A stretch of 5,489 nt of DNA from Lachnoclostridium sp. (GTDB lineage Bacteria; Bacillota; Clostridia; Lachnospirales; Lachnospiraceae), in assembly GCA_003445895.1 (NCBI GenBank), contig DMCD01000016.1, positions 732 through 6,220 on the forward strand, in the 5' to 3' direction. The stretch's first letter is position 1. Every line of letters starts with the position of its first letter. Under the pieces are notes generated by a model. That model worked only from the letters and a program-made list of their open reading frames with translations, made no database searches and was not told where the DNA came from. Shown here piece after piece: positions 1 through 5,189 of the stretch. The position numbers and the translations under genes were made by a program.

Positions 1-936
1 GCCGAACCGGAACCGGGCAGAAAGAAATCCATTCTTCCCAAAATTGCCATTGCGCTCATTGCGCTGGCGGTGTTCTTCGGTGCGGCCTTTTTCGGCTACC
101 GGGTCTTCTCCGCAAACGGGGAAGAGACAGTAAAAGAAGCCCGGGAGGATAAAGATAAAAAAGATAAGAAAAAGAAGGATGCCGAGGAAGAAGACGAATC
201 CGTGAAAGAAGAGGAGACGGAATCCGGGGAAGCCGCTGCAGAGACCGCCGCAATCGAAAACGCATCCGCTGAAACCACTGCCGCTGCAGAAACCACCGGG
301 GCTGACACTTCTGCCGGCGGGAATACGAAACCAACCATAAACAAAGAGGAAAGTCTGGCAATTTCCAGAAGATTCAGCACCATGGAAAACGCGAGACTGG
401 CGGATATGGCATGGTTTACTGAATTGAGGCAGAATACCGACAATCCGGACAAAACCATCATCGGACGCTCCTTCCGGTTTGACCAGATCGATCCCTGGAT
501 CGGCAGCGGCGGATGGAAAGCGATGCTGATTCCGGTCACCGAATTGAACACAGATACGCATGTTCATACAGGCAATGTTTTTATAACACTATCCGGAGAA
601 AGTGAAGAGGATCCTCTTCAGGCTGCCCTGTCTCTGACCCGTGGGACGTCGATTGACCCCGCTACGGGAAAAGAGGAAAAAGAATCGGGAACGGACATGT
701 TTATCGGGGAGTGGACCGCGGATACCGGACATATTACCGCGGATAATCAGGCCGGCACGATGGTGATCGAGGCTATGTTTGCAGAAAATGACACTTCCAG
801 ACAATACGCCTTTGGGGACCTGCAGCTGGAGGGAACCGGAGACTATATGCTGATTATGGTGCGGGATAACAATAGCCGCGCCGGAAATGAAACTGCCGGG
901 AATGAAACCGTGGGAAGCGGAACATCCGGGAGTTAA
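1..936 (+). CDS. Membrane-anchored extracytoplasmic protein, 5'-partial, unknown function
   Basis: The reading frame is open from the first base of the window to TAA at 934-936, so the gene begins upstream; the GTG at 70 lies inside the membrane segment and is not a credible start. Numbering from the window edge, residues 1-10 are polar (AEPEPGRKKS), residues about 11-33 form one hydrophobic membrane helix, and residues about 40-110 are a charged, low-complexity linker rich in Lys, Glu, Ala and Thr. A globular domain of about 180 residues follows (from about KPTINKEESL), containing a GSGGWKAML stretch. The C-terminus is a Gly/Asn/Thr/Ser tail with a tandem AGNET repeat. The preceding Arg/Lys residues suggest an N-in, C-out protein with the domain outside the cell. 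I do not recognise the domain. Clostridial proteins of this build often carry a cytoplasmic zinc ribbon before the helix, but that part is outside the window. The CoA-transferase starts 69 bases downstream with no clear terminator between. Confidence 0.85.
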   Translation, partial: AEPEPGRKKSILPKIAIALIALAVFFGAAFFGYRVFSANGEETVKEAREDKDKKDKKKKDAEEEDESVKEEETESGEAAAETAAIENASAETTAAAETTGADTSAGGNTKPTINKEESLAISRRFSTMENARLADMAWFTELRQNTDNPDKTIIGRSFRFDQIDPWIGSGGWKAMLIPVTELNTDTHVHTGNVFITLSGESEEDPLQAALSLTRGTSIDPATGKEEKESGTDMFIGEWTADTGHITADNQAGTMVIEAMFAENDTSRQYAFGDLQLEGTGDYMLIMVRDNNSRAGNETAGNETVGSGTSGS

Positions 937-1005
937 CCGGAATACCCGGAGGCAGCGAAAAAAGCGGAAGACACAGACAGATACGGACAGATAGGCGGGG
1001 GACAT

Positions 1006-2340
1006 ATGGACGTATACGGCGAATACAGACAGAAACTCCGGACGCCGGATGAGGCGGTCCGGTGCATAAACAGCGGAGACTGGGTAGATTACACGGTGTC
1101 ACTGGCATTCCCGCAGCTGCTGGATGCTGCGCTGGCCAGAAGAAAAGAAGAGCTGCACGATGTAAAGATTCGGGGAAATCTTCTGTTCGGCCCGATACAG
1201 ACGGTGGAGTGCGACCCGTCCAGAGAACACTTTATCTACAATACCTGGCACTGCTCCGAGTACGAGCGGAAGCTCTGCGACCGGGGCCTGTGCAACTACA
1301 TCCCCATGGTGTTCCACAACGTGGTGCCTTACTATGAGCATTTCCTGACCGTCAATGTGGCCATGGTGGCAGTCACCCCCATGGACCGGCACGGATACTT
1401 CAACCTGTCCTGCTCCACTGGAACGGTGAAAGGGATTGTGGACCGGGCGGACATTGTAATCCTGGAGGTAAATGAGCGCCTTCCCCGGGTCTTCGGCGGA
1501 TTCGGCGACTGCATCCATATCTCCGAGGCGGATTATGTGGTGGAAGGCGAGCATCCGCCTCTGCCCGAGTTCGTTCCCGACAAGCCGACCGACATCGAGA
1601 GAAGCATTGCCGGACACATCTTCCCTTACATTCCGGACGGTGCAAACCTGCAGCTCGGCATCGGCGGAATGCCCGGCGTGGTCGGGGAGATGCTGGCCCA
1701 GTCCGACTTAAAGGATCTGGGGATGCACACCGAGCTCTGCACCGATGCCTATGTCACCCTGCACGAGGCAGGGAAGCTCACCAACCGGCACAAGCAGGTG
1801 CTGCCCGGAAAGGGTGTGGCAGGCTTTGCCTTCGGCACCCGGAAGCTCTATGACTGGCTGGACGAGAATCCGGGGCTTGCTTTCTGCCCGCTGGAGTTTG
1901 TCAACGACCCGACGGTTATCCGCCGCATCGACAATATGGTTTCCATCAACGAATGCCTCGCCGTCGACATCTTCGGCCAGGTATCCTCCGAGAGCGCAGG
2001 CCTCAGGCAGATCAGCGGCACCGGCGGCCAGCTGGACTTCCTTCTGGGGGCTTCGGAATCCAACGGCGGCAAGGCCTTCCTCTGCCTGCCGTCCACCTAC
2101 ACGGACCGGAAAGGACACCGGCACAGCAATATCCTGCCGCACTTCCACGGCGAGATCGTGACCTCCCCCAGGTCCCAGGTCTTCTTCATCGTCACCGAAT
2201 ACGGCGCCGTGAACCTGGAGGGACGATCCACCTGGGAGCGGGCCGAGATGCTGGTGAGCGTCGCTCACCCCGACTACCGGGATGAGCTGATCGAAGCGGC
2301 AGAGAAGATGAAGATATGGAGAAAATCGAATAAACGATAG
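1006..2340 (+). CDS. Acyl-CoA:acetate / 4-hydroxybutyrate-type CoA-transferase (butyryl-CoA:acetate CoA-transferase-like)
   Basis: This complete 444-residue protein is of normal length for the acetyl-CoA hydrolase/transferase family. The N-terminus (EYRQKLRTPDEAV, then SGDWVDY at 24-29) matches the start of butyryl-CoA:acetate and 4-hydroxybutyrate CoA-transferases as I recall them. The N-terminal domain runs to about residue 190 and the C-terminal domain from about 195. Visible family landmarks are GIGGMP (218-223), HTE at 241-243 where Glu243 is the expected catalytic residue that forms the CoA thioester, SGTGGQLDF (337-345) and VTEYGAVNL (396-404). Enzymes of this family move CoA between an acyl-CoA and a carboxylate such as acetate in the cytoplasm, often as the last step of butyrate formation. 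The ATG at 1006 is supported by AGGCGGGGGA just upstream and by the conserved N-terminus. The first 140 residues differ noticeably from the Roseburia-type enzyme, so the acyl substrate (butyryl, propionyl, 4-hydroxybutyryl) is not settled. No butyrate-pathway partner gene is next to it. Confidence 0.9.
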   Translation: MDVYGEYRQKLRTPDEAVRCINSGDWVDYTVSLAFPQLLDAALARRKEELHDVKIRGNLLFGPIQTVECDPSREHFIYNTWHCSEYERKLCDRGLCNYIPMVFHNVVPYYEHFLTVNVAMVAVTPMDRHGYFNLSCSTGTVKGIVDRADIVILEVNERLPRVFGGFGDCIHISEADYVVEGEHPPLPEFVPDKPTDIERSIAGHIFPYIPDGANLQLGIGGMPGVVGEMLAQSDLKDLGMHTELCTDAYVTLHEAGKLTNRHKQVLPGKGVAGFAFGTRKLYDWLDENPGLAFCPLEFVNDPTVIRRIDNMVSINECLAVDIFGQVSSESAGLRQISGTGGQLDFLLGASESNGGKAFLCLPSTYTDRKGHRHSNILPHFHGEIVTSPRSQVFFIVTEYGAVNLEGRSTWERAEMLVSVAHPDYRDELIEAAEKMKIWRKSNKR

Positions 2341-2434
2341 AATCCTTCTTTTGCAGGTAGTAATGCCACAAGAACCCGTTACAATAGAGAATAAGAACGC
2401 TGTTTTCAATACATGCAGCAGCGCCGGATACGAA

Positions 2435-2451
2435 ATAAGATACCTTATACT
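2435..2451 (+). promoter_or_regulatory. Candidate -10 element with overlapping dyad upstream of the lipoprotein gene
   Basis: The 137-base gap between the CoA-transferase and the lipoprotein gene holds a TATACT (2446-2451), five of six matches to the sigma-A -10 consensus. It overlaps a perfect 5-bp dyad, ATAAG (2435-2439) and CTTAT (2444-2448). No good -35 lies 16-18 bp upstream, and the -10 is only 26 bases from the ATG, so an unusually short leader would result. A TACAAT (2380-2385) is an alternative. No intrinsic terminator is visible in this gap, so read-through from the upstream gene is possible. Confidence 0.25.
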
Positions 2452-2477
2452 CTTTGTAAATACGGGAGGATAAACAT

Positions 2478-4130
2478 ATGAGAAAATATATCGGAACGCT
2501 TGCACTCGTTCTCTCCGTAACCTTGGCGGGCTGCGGCAGCGGAGCCGCGCAGACGGCGGAAGCCGGGAAGACAGCGGCGGAGGAAACCCAGGCAGCAGAA
2601 GAAAAAGCAGAGGAAAAAACGGAAGGTGCAGCGGCAGAAACAGCCGAAACCTCCGGGGCAGCAGAGGACAAAAAAACTGCCGCAAATGATGCCATCGCCG
2701 GCGAACTGGCGGCAAAGAAAGAAAAGAAGGCCGATGAAAAGACCGATGTCTTTGCCGAGATGGCCGGCTGGGAATATGAATTCACCAGCGGTGCCGGTGC
2801 CTGGGCAACAGAGCTTGCCGTCAATGCGGACGGTACGTTCTCCGGCACATTCCACGATGCCAACATGGGCGAGACCGGGGAAGGATACGAAGAAAACGGT
2901 ACCCTGTATCTTTCGGAATTTACGGGAAAGTTCGGAGAAGCGAAAGAACGGGAGCCCTTCATCTATGAAGTTCCCATCGAGGAAATCAATTATAAGAATA
3001 CGCCGGAAACGGAGAAGATAGAGGACGGAACAAAATACATTTACGCCGAGGCCTACGGCCTCGCTGGGGCAGACAGCCTCCTCGTCTATCTGCCGGGAAC
3101 CCCCATAGAAAAACTGGATGAGGGCTACATGAGCTGGATCACCCCGCTGCACTTCCGGGAGTGGATAAGCGAAAACTCCTATCTCGACCTGCCGGAAGAC
3201 CTTCCCTTCTGCGGCATCTATCATCAGAAAGAACAGCTGGGATTCTTCTCCTGGTCGAAAGAAGGGGAAAACAGGCAGTATATGGTAAATCGCTACGGCC
3301 TGCCCGGCCTTGTGAATGAAGTGGCAGAACTCTATGAAGACGGTACCTACCACTATCTGGACCGGGATCCGAACGGCATGATATTTGTGGACAACTACTG
3401 CTTTGAAACCTCACCGACAGATCTGGAAGGAAGCAGTGAAGACATAGGCAGAGCGGCCATCGGCCGGACCGACGAGGGAGAGACCATGCATGACTTCTTC
3501 TGCATGGATTACGACAGCATCGAATACATGGCAAGCGTCATGAGCCTGAACGGAGAAACCACCCGGTACGCCTTCTGGGACAATGGCAGCGGCGAGGATC
3601 TGCGGAACTGTTCCGCCCGTATCCTCATCAGCGGCGACTATACCTATGTCTATATCATCTCCGTAGATGCGGACGAGGAACTCTACAAGGGCGAAGGAGC
3701 GCACTTCTATCTGTCCTCCCTCACCCTCTCCGGAAAACCGGACAACCTTTCCTCTGCAAGTCCGCTTGGTGCAGAAAAGAAGATTCTCGGATATGTGAAA
3801 GCGGATAAAGCAAAAGATACCCTTCTTGCAGATGAGGTAACCTGGGTCAGCGGAGAAGATACCGAGACCCTTGCCCGGTACGGCATCGACCCGGAAGACA
3901 TCACCAACGACTATGCCATCGTAGATGCCGACGGCGACCATAAGGCATACCAGGTGGCAGAAGATGCACCCTGCTACGTCCAGTATCCGGGAGAAGACAA
4001 AATCCACGGATTCGTCACCCAGGAAGAGCTTCGGAACTATCTCGGAAAAAACGGCGACGGAAAACTTCTTGAGCTGATACTCGATAAAAACGATAAAGTA
4101 ACCTTCATCTACGAGCCCTATACGCCGTAA
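2478..4130 (+). CDS. Extracytoplasmic lipoprotein with Ala/Glu-rich linker, unknown function
   Basis: The 550-residue protein begins with a short lipoprotein signal peptide: MRKY, a hydrophobic core, then lipobox LAGC with Cys19 as the expected lipidated residue. Residues about 20-95 are an Ala/Glu/Lys/Thr-rich linker likely to span the cell wall. A first domain starts near GWEYEF (97-102) and contains SGAGAWATEL and ADGTFSGTFHD, a beta-rich pattern I associate with other clostridial lipoproteins. A middle region (about 230-430) contains aromatic-rich strands and Cys residues at 245, 308, 342 and 378. A C-terminal domain (about 440-550) contains DEVTWVSGEDTE, IDPEDITNDY and the ending EPYTP. 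I do not know an enzymatic role; no catalytic motif or transporter signature is visible. The start is well supported by GGGAGGA at 2464-2470, seven bases before the ATG. The build parallels the partial membrane protein at the left edge (anchor, charged linker, beta-rich domain). A strong terminator follows the stop, so this gene ends a transcription unit. Confidence 0.87.
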   Translation: MRKYIGTLALVLSVTLAGCGSGAAQTAEAGKTAAEETQAAEEKAEEKTEGAAAETAETSGAAEDKKTAANDAIAGELAAKKEKKADEKTDVFAEMAGWEYEFTSGAGAWATELAVNADGTFSGTFHDANMGETGEGYEENGTLYLSEFTGKFGEAKEREPFIYEVPIEEINYKNTPETEKIEDGTKYIYAEAYGLAGADSLLVYLPGTPIEKLDEGYMSWITPLHFREWISENSYLDLPEDLPFCGIYHQKEQLGFFSWSKEGENRQYMVNRYGLPGLVNEVAELYEDGTYHYLDRDPNGMIFVDNYCFETSPTDLEGSSEDIGRAAIGRTDEGETMHDFFCMDYDSIEYMASVMSLNGETTRYAFWDNGSGEDLRNCSARILISGDYTYVYIISVDADEELYKGEGAHFYLSSLTLSGKPDNLSSASPLGAEKKILGYVKADKAKDTLLADEVTWVSGEDTETLARYGIDPEDITNDYAIVDADGDHKAYQVAEDAPCYVQYPGEDKIHGFVTQEELRNYLGKNGDGKLLELILDKNDKVTFIYEPYTP

Positions 4131-4201
4131 GAACCGGATTTTGAACGGGAAGATGGAATTCTGAACAAATGATTGAAAACTGAACGGAATTCCGAATTGT
4201 A

Positions 4202-4253
4202 AAGCCGGAGAGATGAGACCAGGCATTGGTCGTCATCCCTCCGGCTTCTTTTT
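4202..4253 (+). terminator. Long intrinsic terminator after the lipoprotein gene
   Basis: The arms AAGCCGGAGAGATGA (4202-4216) and TCATCCCTCCGGCTT (4233-4247) pair over 15 positions with one A-C mismatch. A nested hairpin, GACCA (4217-4221) with TGGTC (4227-4231) around loop GGCAT, extends the stem across a single unpaired G (4232). The right arm runs into CTTTTT (4248-4253), giving a classic + strand intrinsic terminator 72 bases after the lipoprotein stop. The intervening 4131-4201 holds only a loose TGAAC repeat. Confidence 0.9.
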
Positions 4254-4304
4254 AACTTCCGGGGAATGACTTTGGACGGTGGCCATCAATTCCCGTTGTT
4301 TTGC

Positions 4305-4373
4305 ATCACATTTTTTATACGCATTGCGTAACAGAACGAATTGTGATATCCTGTATATGTGCACTGCATACAG
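4305..4373 (+). promoter_or_regulatory. Dyad-rich promoter/operator region of the small HTH gene
   Basis: Three inverted repeats lie upstream of the HTH gene. ATCACA (4305-4310) pairs with TGTGAT (4342-4347). TACGCA-T-TGCGTA (4318-4330) is a perfect 6-bp dyad around one base. CTGTAT (4351-4356) pairs with ATACAG (4368-4373) around a central GTGCAC. A weak sigma-A promoter can be placed here as TTGCGT (4325-4330 region) and TATCCT (4347-4352) with about 17 bp spacing, which would put the second dyad over the -35. Autoregulation by the HTH protein is an inference. The rest of 4254-4409 shows nothing else I can support. Confidence 0.4.
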
Positions 4374-4409
4374 CAACTTGGTTCTAAAGTATTAGAAAGA
4401 AGGACAAAT

Positions 4410-4601
4410 ATGGACTGCAAGATAAATGTAAAAAAACTGAGAGAGATGACCGGGATGAACCGGAGAGAATTCTGTGAATACTTTGAGATCCCCTATTCCA
4501 CAGTAACCGACTGGGAACGTGAACATCGTCATGCGCCGAACTACGTTCTCAGGCTGCTGGAATACAAAATTCAGATGGAGAACCTTGTAAAAAAGAAATA
4601 A
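4410..4601 (+). CDS. Small single-domain HTH (XRE-like) DNA-binding protein
   Basis: This 63-residue protein is essentially one helix-turn-helix domain. KLREMTGMNRREFCEYFEI (9-27) gives helix 1 and the first HTH helix, PYSTVTDWEREHR (28-40) is the turn and recognition helix with the conserved xxTVxxWE pattern, and APNYVLRLLEYKI (42-54) is a closing helix, ending in a Lys-rich tail. It resembles the small HTH proteins common in Clostridia that may be solitary regulators or antitoxin-like partners; no partner toxin protein is adjacent. The ATG at 4410 follows AAGGA (4400-4404) with a five-base spacer and fits the domain boundary; an in-frame GTG at 4359 lacks such a site and would add an unstructured extension. 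The stop lies four bases before the first tandem repeat unit, and no strong + strand terminator intervenes, so its transcript may continue into the first toxin-like gene. The likely role is transcriptional regulation; its targets are unknown. Confidence 0.8.
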   Translation: MDCKINVKKLREMTGMNRREFCEYFEIPYSTVTDWEREHRHAPNYVLRLLEYKIQMENLVKKK

Positions 4602-4610
4602 TATCAGGAA

Positions 4611-4634
4611 AAACACCTGCATAAGCGAGTGTTT
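4611..4634. other. Degenerate copy of the repeat's leader hairpin (unit 1)
   Basis: AAACACCTGC (4611-4620) and GCGAGTGTTT (4625-4634) face each other around loop ATAA. Compared with units 2 and 3 the stem carries one A-C mismatch and one G-U pair, and the flanking GGG is AGG, so this copy is weaker. It is the only stem-loop between the HTH gene and the first toxin-like gene. Confidence 0.6.
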
Positions 4635-4641
4635 GCCCGGA

Positions 4642-4674
4642 GAGTCGGAAGGGAGCTATGCCAGCGCCGGACTC
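4642..4674 (+). promoter_or_regulatory. Leader stem-loop and antisense target of toxin module 1
   Basis: GAGTCGG (4642-4648) pairs with CCGGACTC (4667-4674) with one bulged G. The loop exposes AAGGGAG and an ATG at 4658. The 3' side, 4655-4674, is repeated in direct orientation at 4848-4869 inside the antisense gene (CCAGCG and GACTC are identical), so the antisense RNA is complementary to this leader. A direct repeat shared by two convergent transcripts is the known arrangement of Fst/par-type loci. Confidence 0.5.
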
Positions 4675-4697
4675 GCAAGAGAAAGGAGCTGATGCCA

Positions 4698-4784
4698 ATG
4701 GTCACATACGCGGATTTGTTCCAGTTTGTGATAATGCTTTGCGCTGTAGCAACACTGATTATTGTCGCAACACGCAAAAAGTAG
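4698..4784 (+). CDS. Putative holin-like / Fst-like type I toxin peptide 1 (28 aa)
   Basis: This short gene encodes a 28-residue peptide: MVTYADLFQF at the N-terminus, a hydrophobic segment from about residue 7 to 25 including VIMLCAVATLII, and a basic end RKK. One membrane helix with a short basic tail is the build of Firmicutes type I toxins annotated as putative holin-like toxins and of Fst-related peptides, which damage the membrane when overproduced. The start at 4698 is nine bases after AGGAG (4684-4688). An in-frame ATG six bases earlier is GTG in unit 2 and only three bases from the AGGAG, so the conserved ATG is preferred. The TAG stop lies inside the left arm of the terminator. Convergent antisense RNA is expected to keep expression low. 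No good sense promoter is visible in this copy, so it may depend on read-through from the HTH gene. Toxicity is inferred, not shown. Confidence 0.72.
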   Translation: MVTYADLFQFVIMLCAVATLIIVATRKK

Positions 4785-4819
4785 CACCCTCTGCCCACGA
4801 AGCTAAGGTGCTACCTTTT
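4776..4819. terminator. Bidirectional terminator of toxin module 1
   Basis: GTAGCACC (4781-4788) pairs perfectly with GGTGCTAC (4807-4814). It is preceded by AAAAA (4776-4780) and followed by CTTTT (4815-4819), so each strand ends in a U-run. The toxin stop codon TAG sits in the left arm. The loop, 4789-4806, differs strongly from that of module 2. Confidence 0.85.
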
Positions 4820-4847
4820 GTGTAGTAACTAAGTTTGCCGGCGGCTG

Positions 4848-4869
4848 GCCGTACCCCAGCGTCCGACTC
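4848..4869. repeat. Direct repeat of the toxin 1 leader within the antisense gene
   Basis: On the + strand this 22-base stretch ends in CCAGCGTCCGACTC and matches CCAGCGCCGGACTC of the toxin leader (4661-4674) at 12 of 14 positions. Because the antisense RNA is read from the other strand, this makes it complementary to the leader despite not overlapping it. Confidence 0.55.
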
Positions 4870-4882
4870 TCTTGTTAAAAGT

Positions 4883-4911
4883 ATTATAACCTGTGAGAAT
4901 TCACTTTTCAA
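4883..4911 (-). promoter_or_regulatory. Antisense promoter of module 1
   Basis: On the minus strand the sequence reads TTGAAA (4911-4906), a 17-base spacer, then TATAAT (4888-4883). This is five of six for the -35 and a perfect -10 at ideal spacing. It is the best sigma-A promoter in the window and is conserved in the second unit. Confidence 0.8.
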
Positions 4912-4927
4912 CTGTGAAAATATTATT

Positions 4928-4960
4928 GGGAAAAACACCCGCATAAGCGGGTGTTTACCC
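4928..4960. terminator. Perfect leader hairpin of unit 2, leftward terminator-like
   Basis: AAACACCCGC (4933-4942) and GCGGGTGTTT (4947-4956) form a perfect 10-bp stem with loop ATAA, flanked by GGG (4928-4930) and CCC (4958-4960) that can extend it. Read on the minus strand the stem is followed by TTTTT, so it resembles an intrinsic terminator for leftward transcription and would shield the antisense promoter from upstream traffic. On the + strand only TTTA follows, so rightward termination should be weak. Confidence 0.55.
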
Positions 4961-4963
4961 GGA

Positions 4964-4996
4964 GAGTCGGAAGGGAGCTATGCCAGCGCCGGACTT
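4964..4996 (+). promoter_or_regulatory. Leader stem-loop and antisense target of toxin module 2
   Basis: GAGTCGG (4964-4970) faces CCGGACTT (4989-4996) in the same fold as module 1, with a terminal G-U pair. The segment 4977-4995 is repeated at 5169-5189 in the antisense gene, where ATGCC, AGCG and GACT are shared. The ATG at 4980 opens a six-codon frame, MPAPDF, whose TAA (4998-5000) lies just before the toxin AGGAG. Confidence 0.5.
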
Positions 4997-5019
4997 TTAA
5001 GAGAAAGGAGCTGGTGCCA

Positions 5020-5106
5020 ATGGTCACATACGCGGATTTGTTCCAGTTTGTGATAATGCTTTGCGCTGTGATAACACTTGTTATTATTGCAGTACGCAAA
5101 AAGTAG
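5020..5106 (+). CDS. Putative holin-like / Fst-like type I toxin peptide 2 (28 aa)
   Basis: This second 28-residue peptide is a close paralogue of the first. Residues 1-17 are identical (MVTYADLFQF, then VIMLCAV). Four conservative changes fall in the hydrophobic core: Ala18Ile, Ile21Val, Val23Ile and Thr25Val; the RKK end is kept. AGGAG (5006-5010) lies nine bases before the ATG, exactly as in copy 1. The upstream in-frame triplet that is ATG in copy 1 is GTG here, which supports the chosen start. The TAG stop is in the terminator stem. A possible weak sense promoter is TATTAT at 4921-4926 with a poor -35, which I would not rely on. Retention of the reading frame with only conservative changes suggests both copies are under coding constraint. 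Membrane toxicity is inferred from the family build. Confidence 0.74.
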   Translation: MVTYADLFQFVIMLCAVITLVIIAVRKK

Positions 5107-5141
5107 CACCCTCTGCTTGGACGGCTAAGGTGCTACTTTTT
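5098..5141. terminator. Bidirectional terminator of toxin module 2
   Basis: AAAAAGTAGCACC (5098-5110) and GGTGCTACTTTTT (5129-5141) form a perfect 13-bp inverted repeat, so both strands end in five U residues after a GC-rich stem. Both the toxin mRNA and the convergent antisense RNA should stop here. The loop (5111-5128) differs from module 1 at about seven positions. Confidence 0.88.
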
Positions 5142-5168
5142 GAGTAACATATAGATCGCCGGCGGCTG

Positions 5169-5189
5169 GCCATGCCCCAGCGTCCGACT
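5169..5189. repeat. Direct repeat of the toxin 2 leader within the antisense gene
   Basis: GCCATGCC, two extra C residues, AGCG and CCGACT align with the toxin leader at 4977-4995 with few changes. This is the closer of the two leader/antisense repeat pairs and also matches the leader of module 1. Confidence 0.55.

Larger units (their letters stand above)
4658..4825 (+). other. Possible leader ORF overlapping toxin 1 in another frame (55 codons)
   Basis: The ATG at 4658 follows GGGAG by two bases and opens a 55-codon frame (MPAPDSQEKG at the start) that covers the whole toxin gene in a different frame and ends at TAG 4823-4825. In unit 2 the equivalent frame stops after six codons (MPAPDF), just before the toxin ribosome binding site. 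The spacing from GGGAG is too short for strong initiation, so this is more likely a short leader or chance ORF than a real protein gene. Confidence 0.2.
4776..4876 (-). ncRNA. Predicted antisense antitoxin RNA 1 (about 100 nt)
   Basis: A strong minus-strand promoter (4883-4911) points leftward at the toxin terminator. With a start about seven bases after the -10 (near 4876) and an end at the U-run encoded by 4776-4780, the RNA would be about 100 nt. Its 3' end is fully complementary to the toxin mRNA terminator region. Its 5' part (complement of 4848-4869) can pair in trans with the toxin leader at 4655-4674. It also has a small stem, GCTGG with CCAGC, presenting a GGTACGG loop. This matches the par/Fst class of type I antitoxins; ends are estimated, not mapped. 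Confidence 0.62.
4606..4927 (+). repeat. Tandem repeat unit 1 (322 bp, full toxin/antisense module)
   Basis: This is the first of two full tandem units. Corresponding landmarks in units 1 and 2 (hairpin, toxin ATG, terminator) are offset by 322 bp, and the antisense -10 boxes by 321 bp. Hand alignment gives about 85-90% identity. Differences cluster in the toxin's 3' half, the terminator loop and the stretch just after the terminator, while the leader and the antisense promoter are nearly invariant. Its left edge abuts the HTH gene; the AT-rich antisense promoter segment seen upstream of units 2 and 3 is absent there. Confidence 0.9.

Noticed and set aside
937..1005. Possible CCGG-AATAC-CCGG hairpin between the first two genes
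   Set aside because: The stem is only four base pairs and no T-run follows, so it is not a credible terminator.
1099..4226. Long minus-strand open frames (1099-1617, 1708-2715, 2445-3353, 3411-4226)
   Set aside because: They lie opposite well-supported + strand genes, have no recognisable domains, show Arg/Pro/Ser/Leu-rich or Cys-rich composition typical of antisense frames, and lack good ribosome binding sites.
4359..4409. Upstream GTG start for the HTH protein giving an 80-residue product
   Set aside because: No ribosome binding site precedes it, it lies within the dyad/promoter region, and the ATG at 4410 has AAGGA at good spacing and matches the domain start.
4692..4697. Earlier in-frame ATG of toxin 1 (two extra residues, MP)
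   Set aside because: It is only three bases from the AGGAG and is GTG in the second copy, while the ATG at 4698/5020 is conserved with a nine-base spacer.
4835..5053. 72-codon + strand frame spanning the junction of repeat units 1 and 2
   Set aside because: It starts in the antisense gene of unit 1 and ends inside toxin 2 in another frame; it has no plausible ribosome binding site and does not match anything I know.
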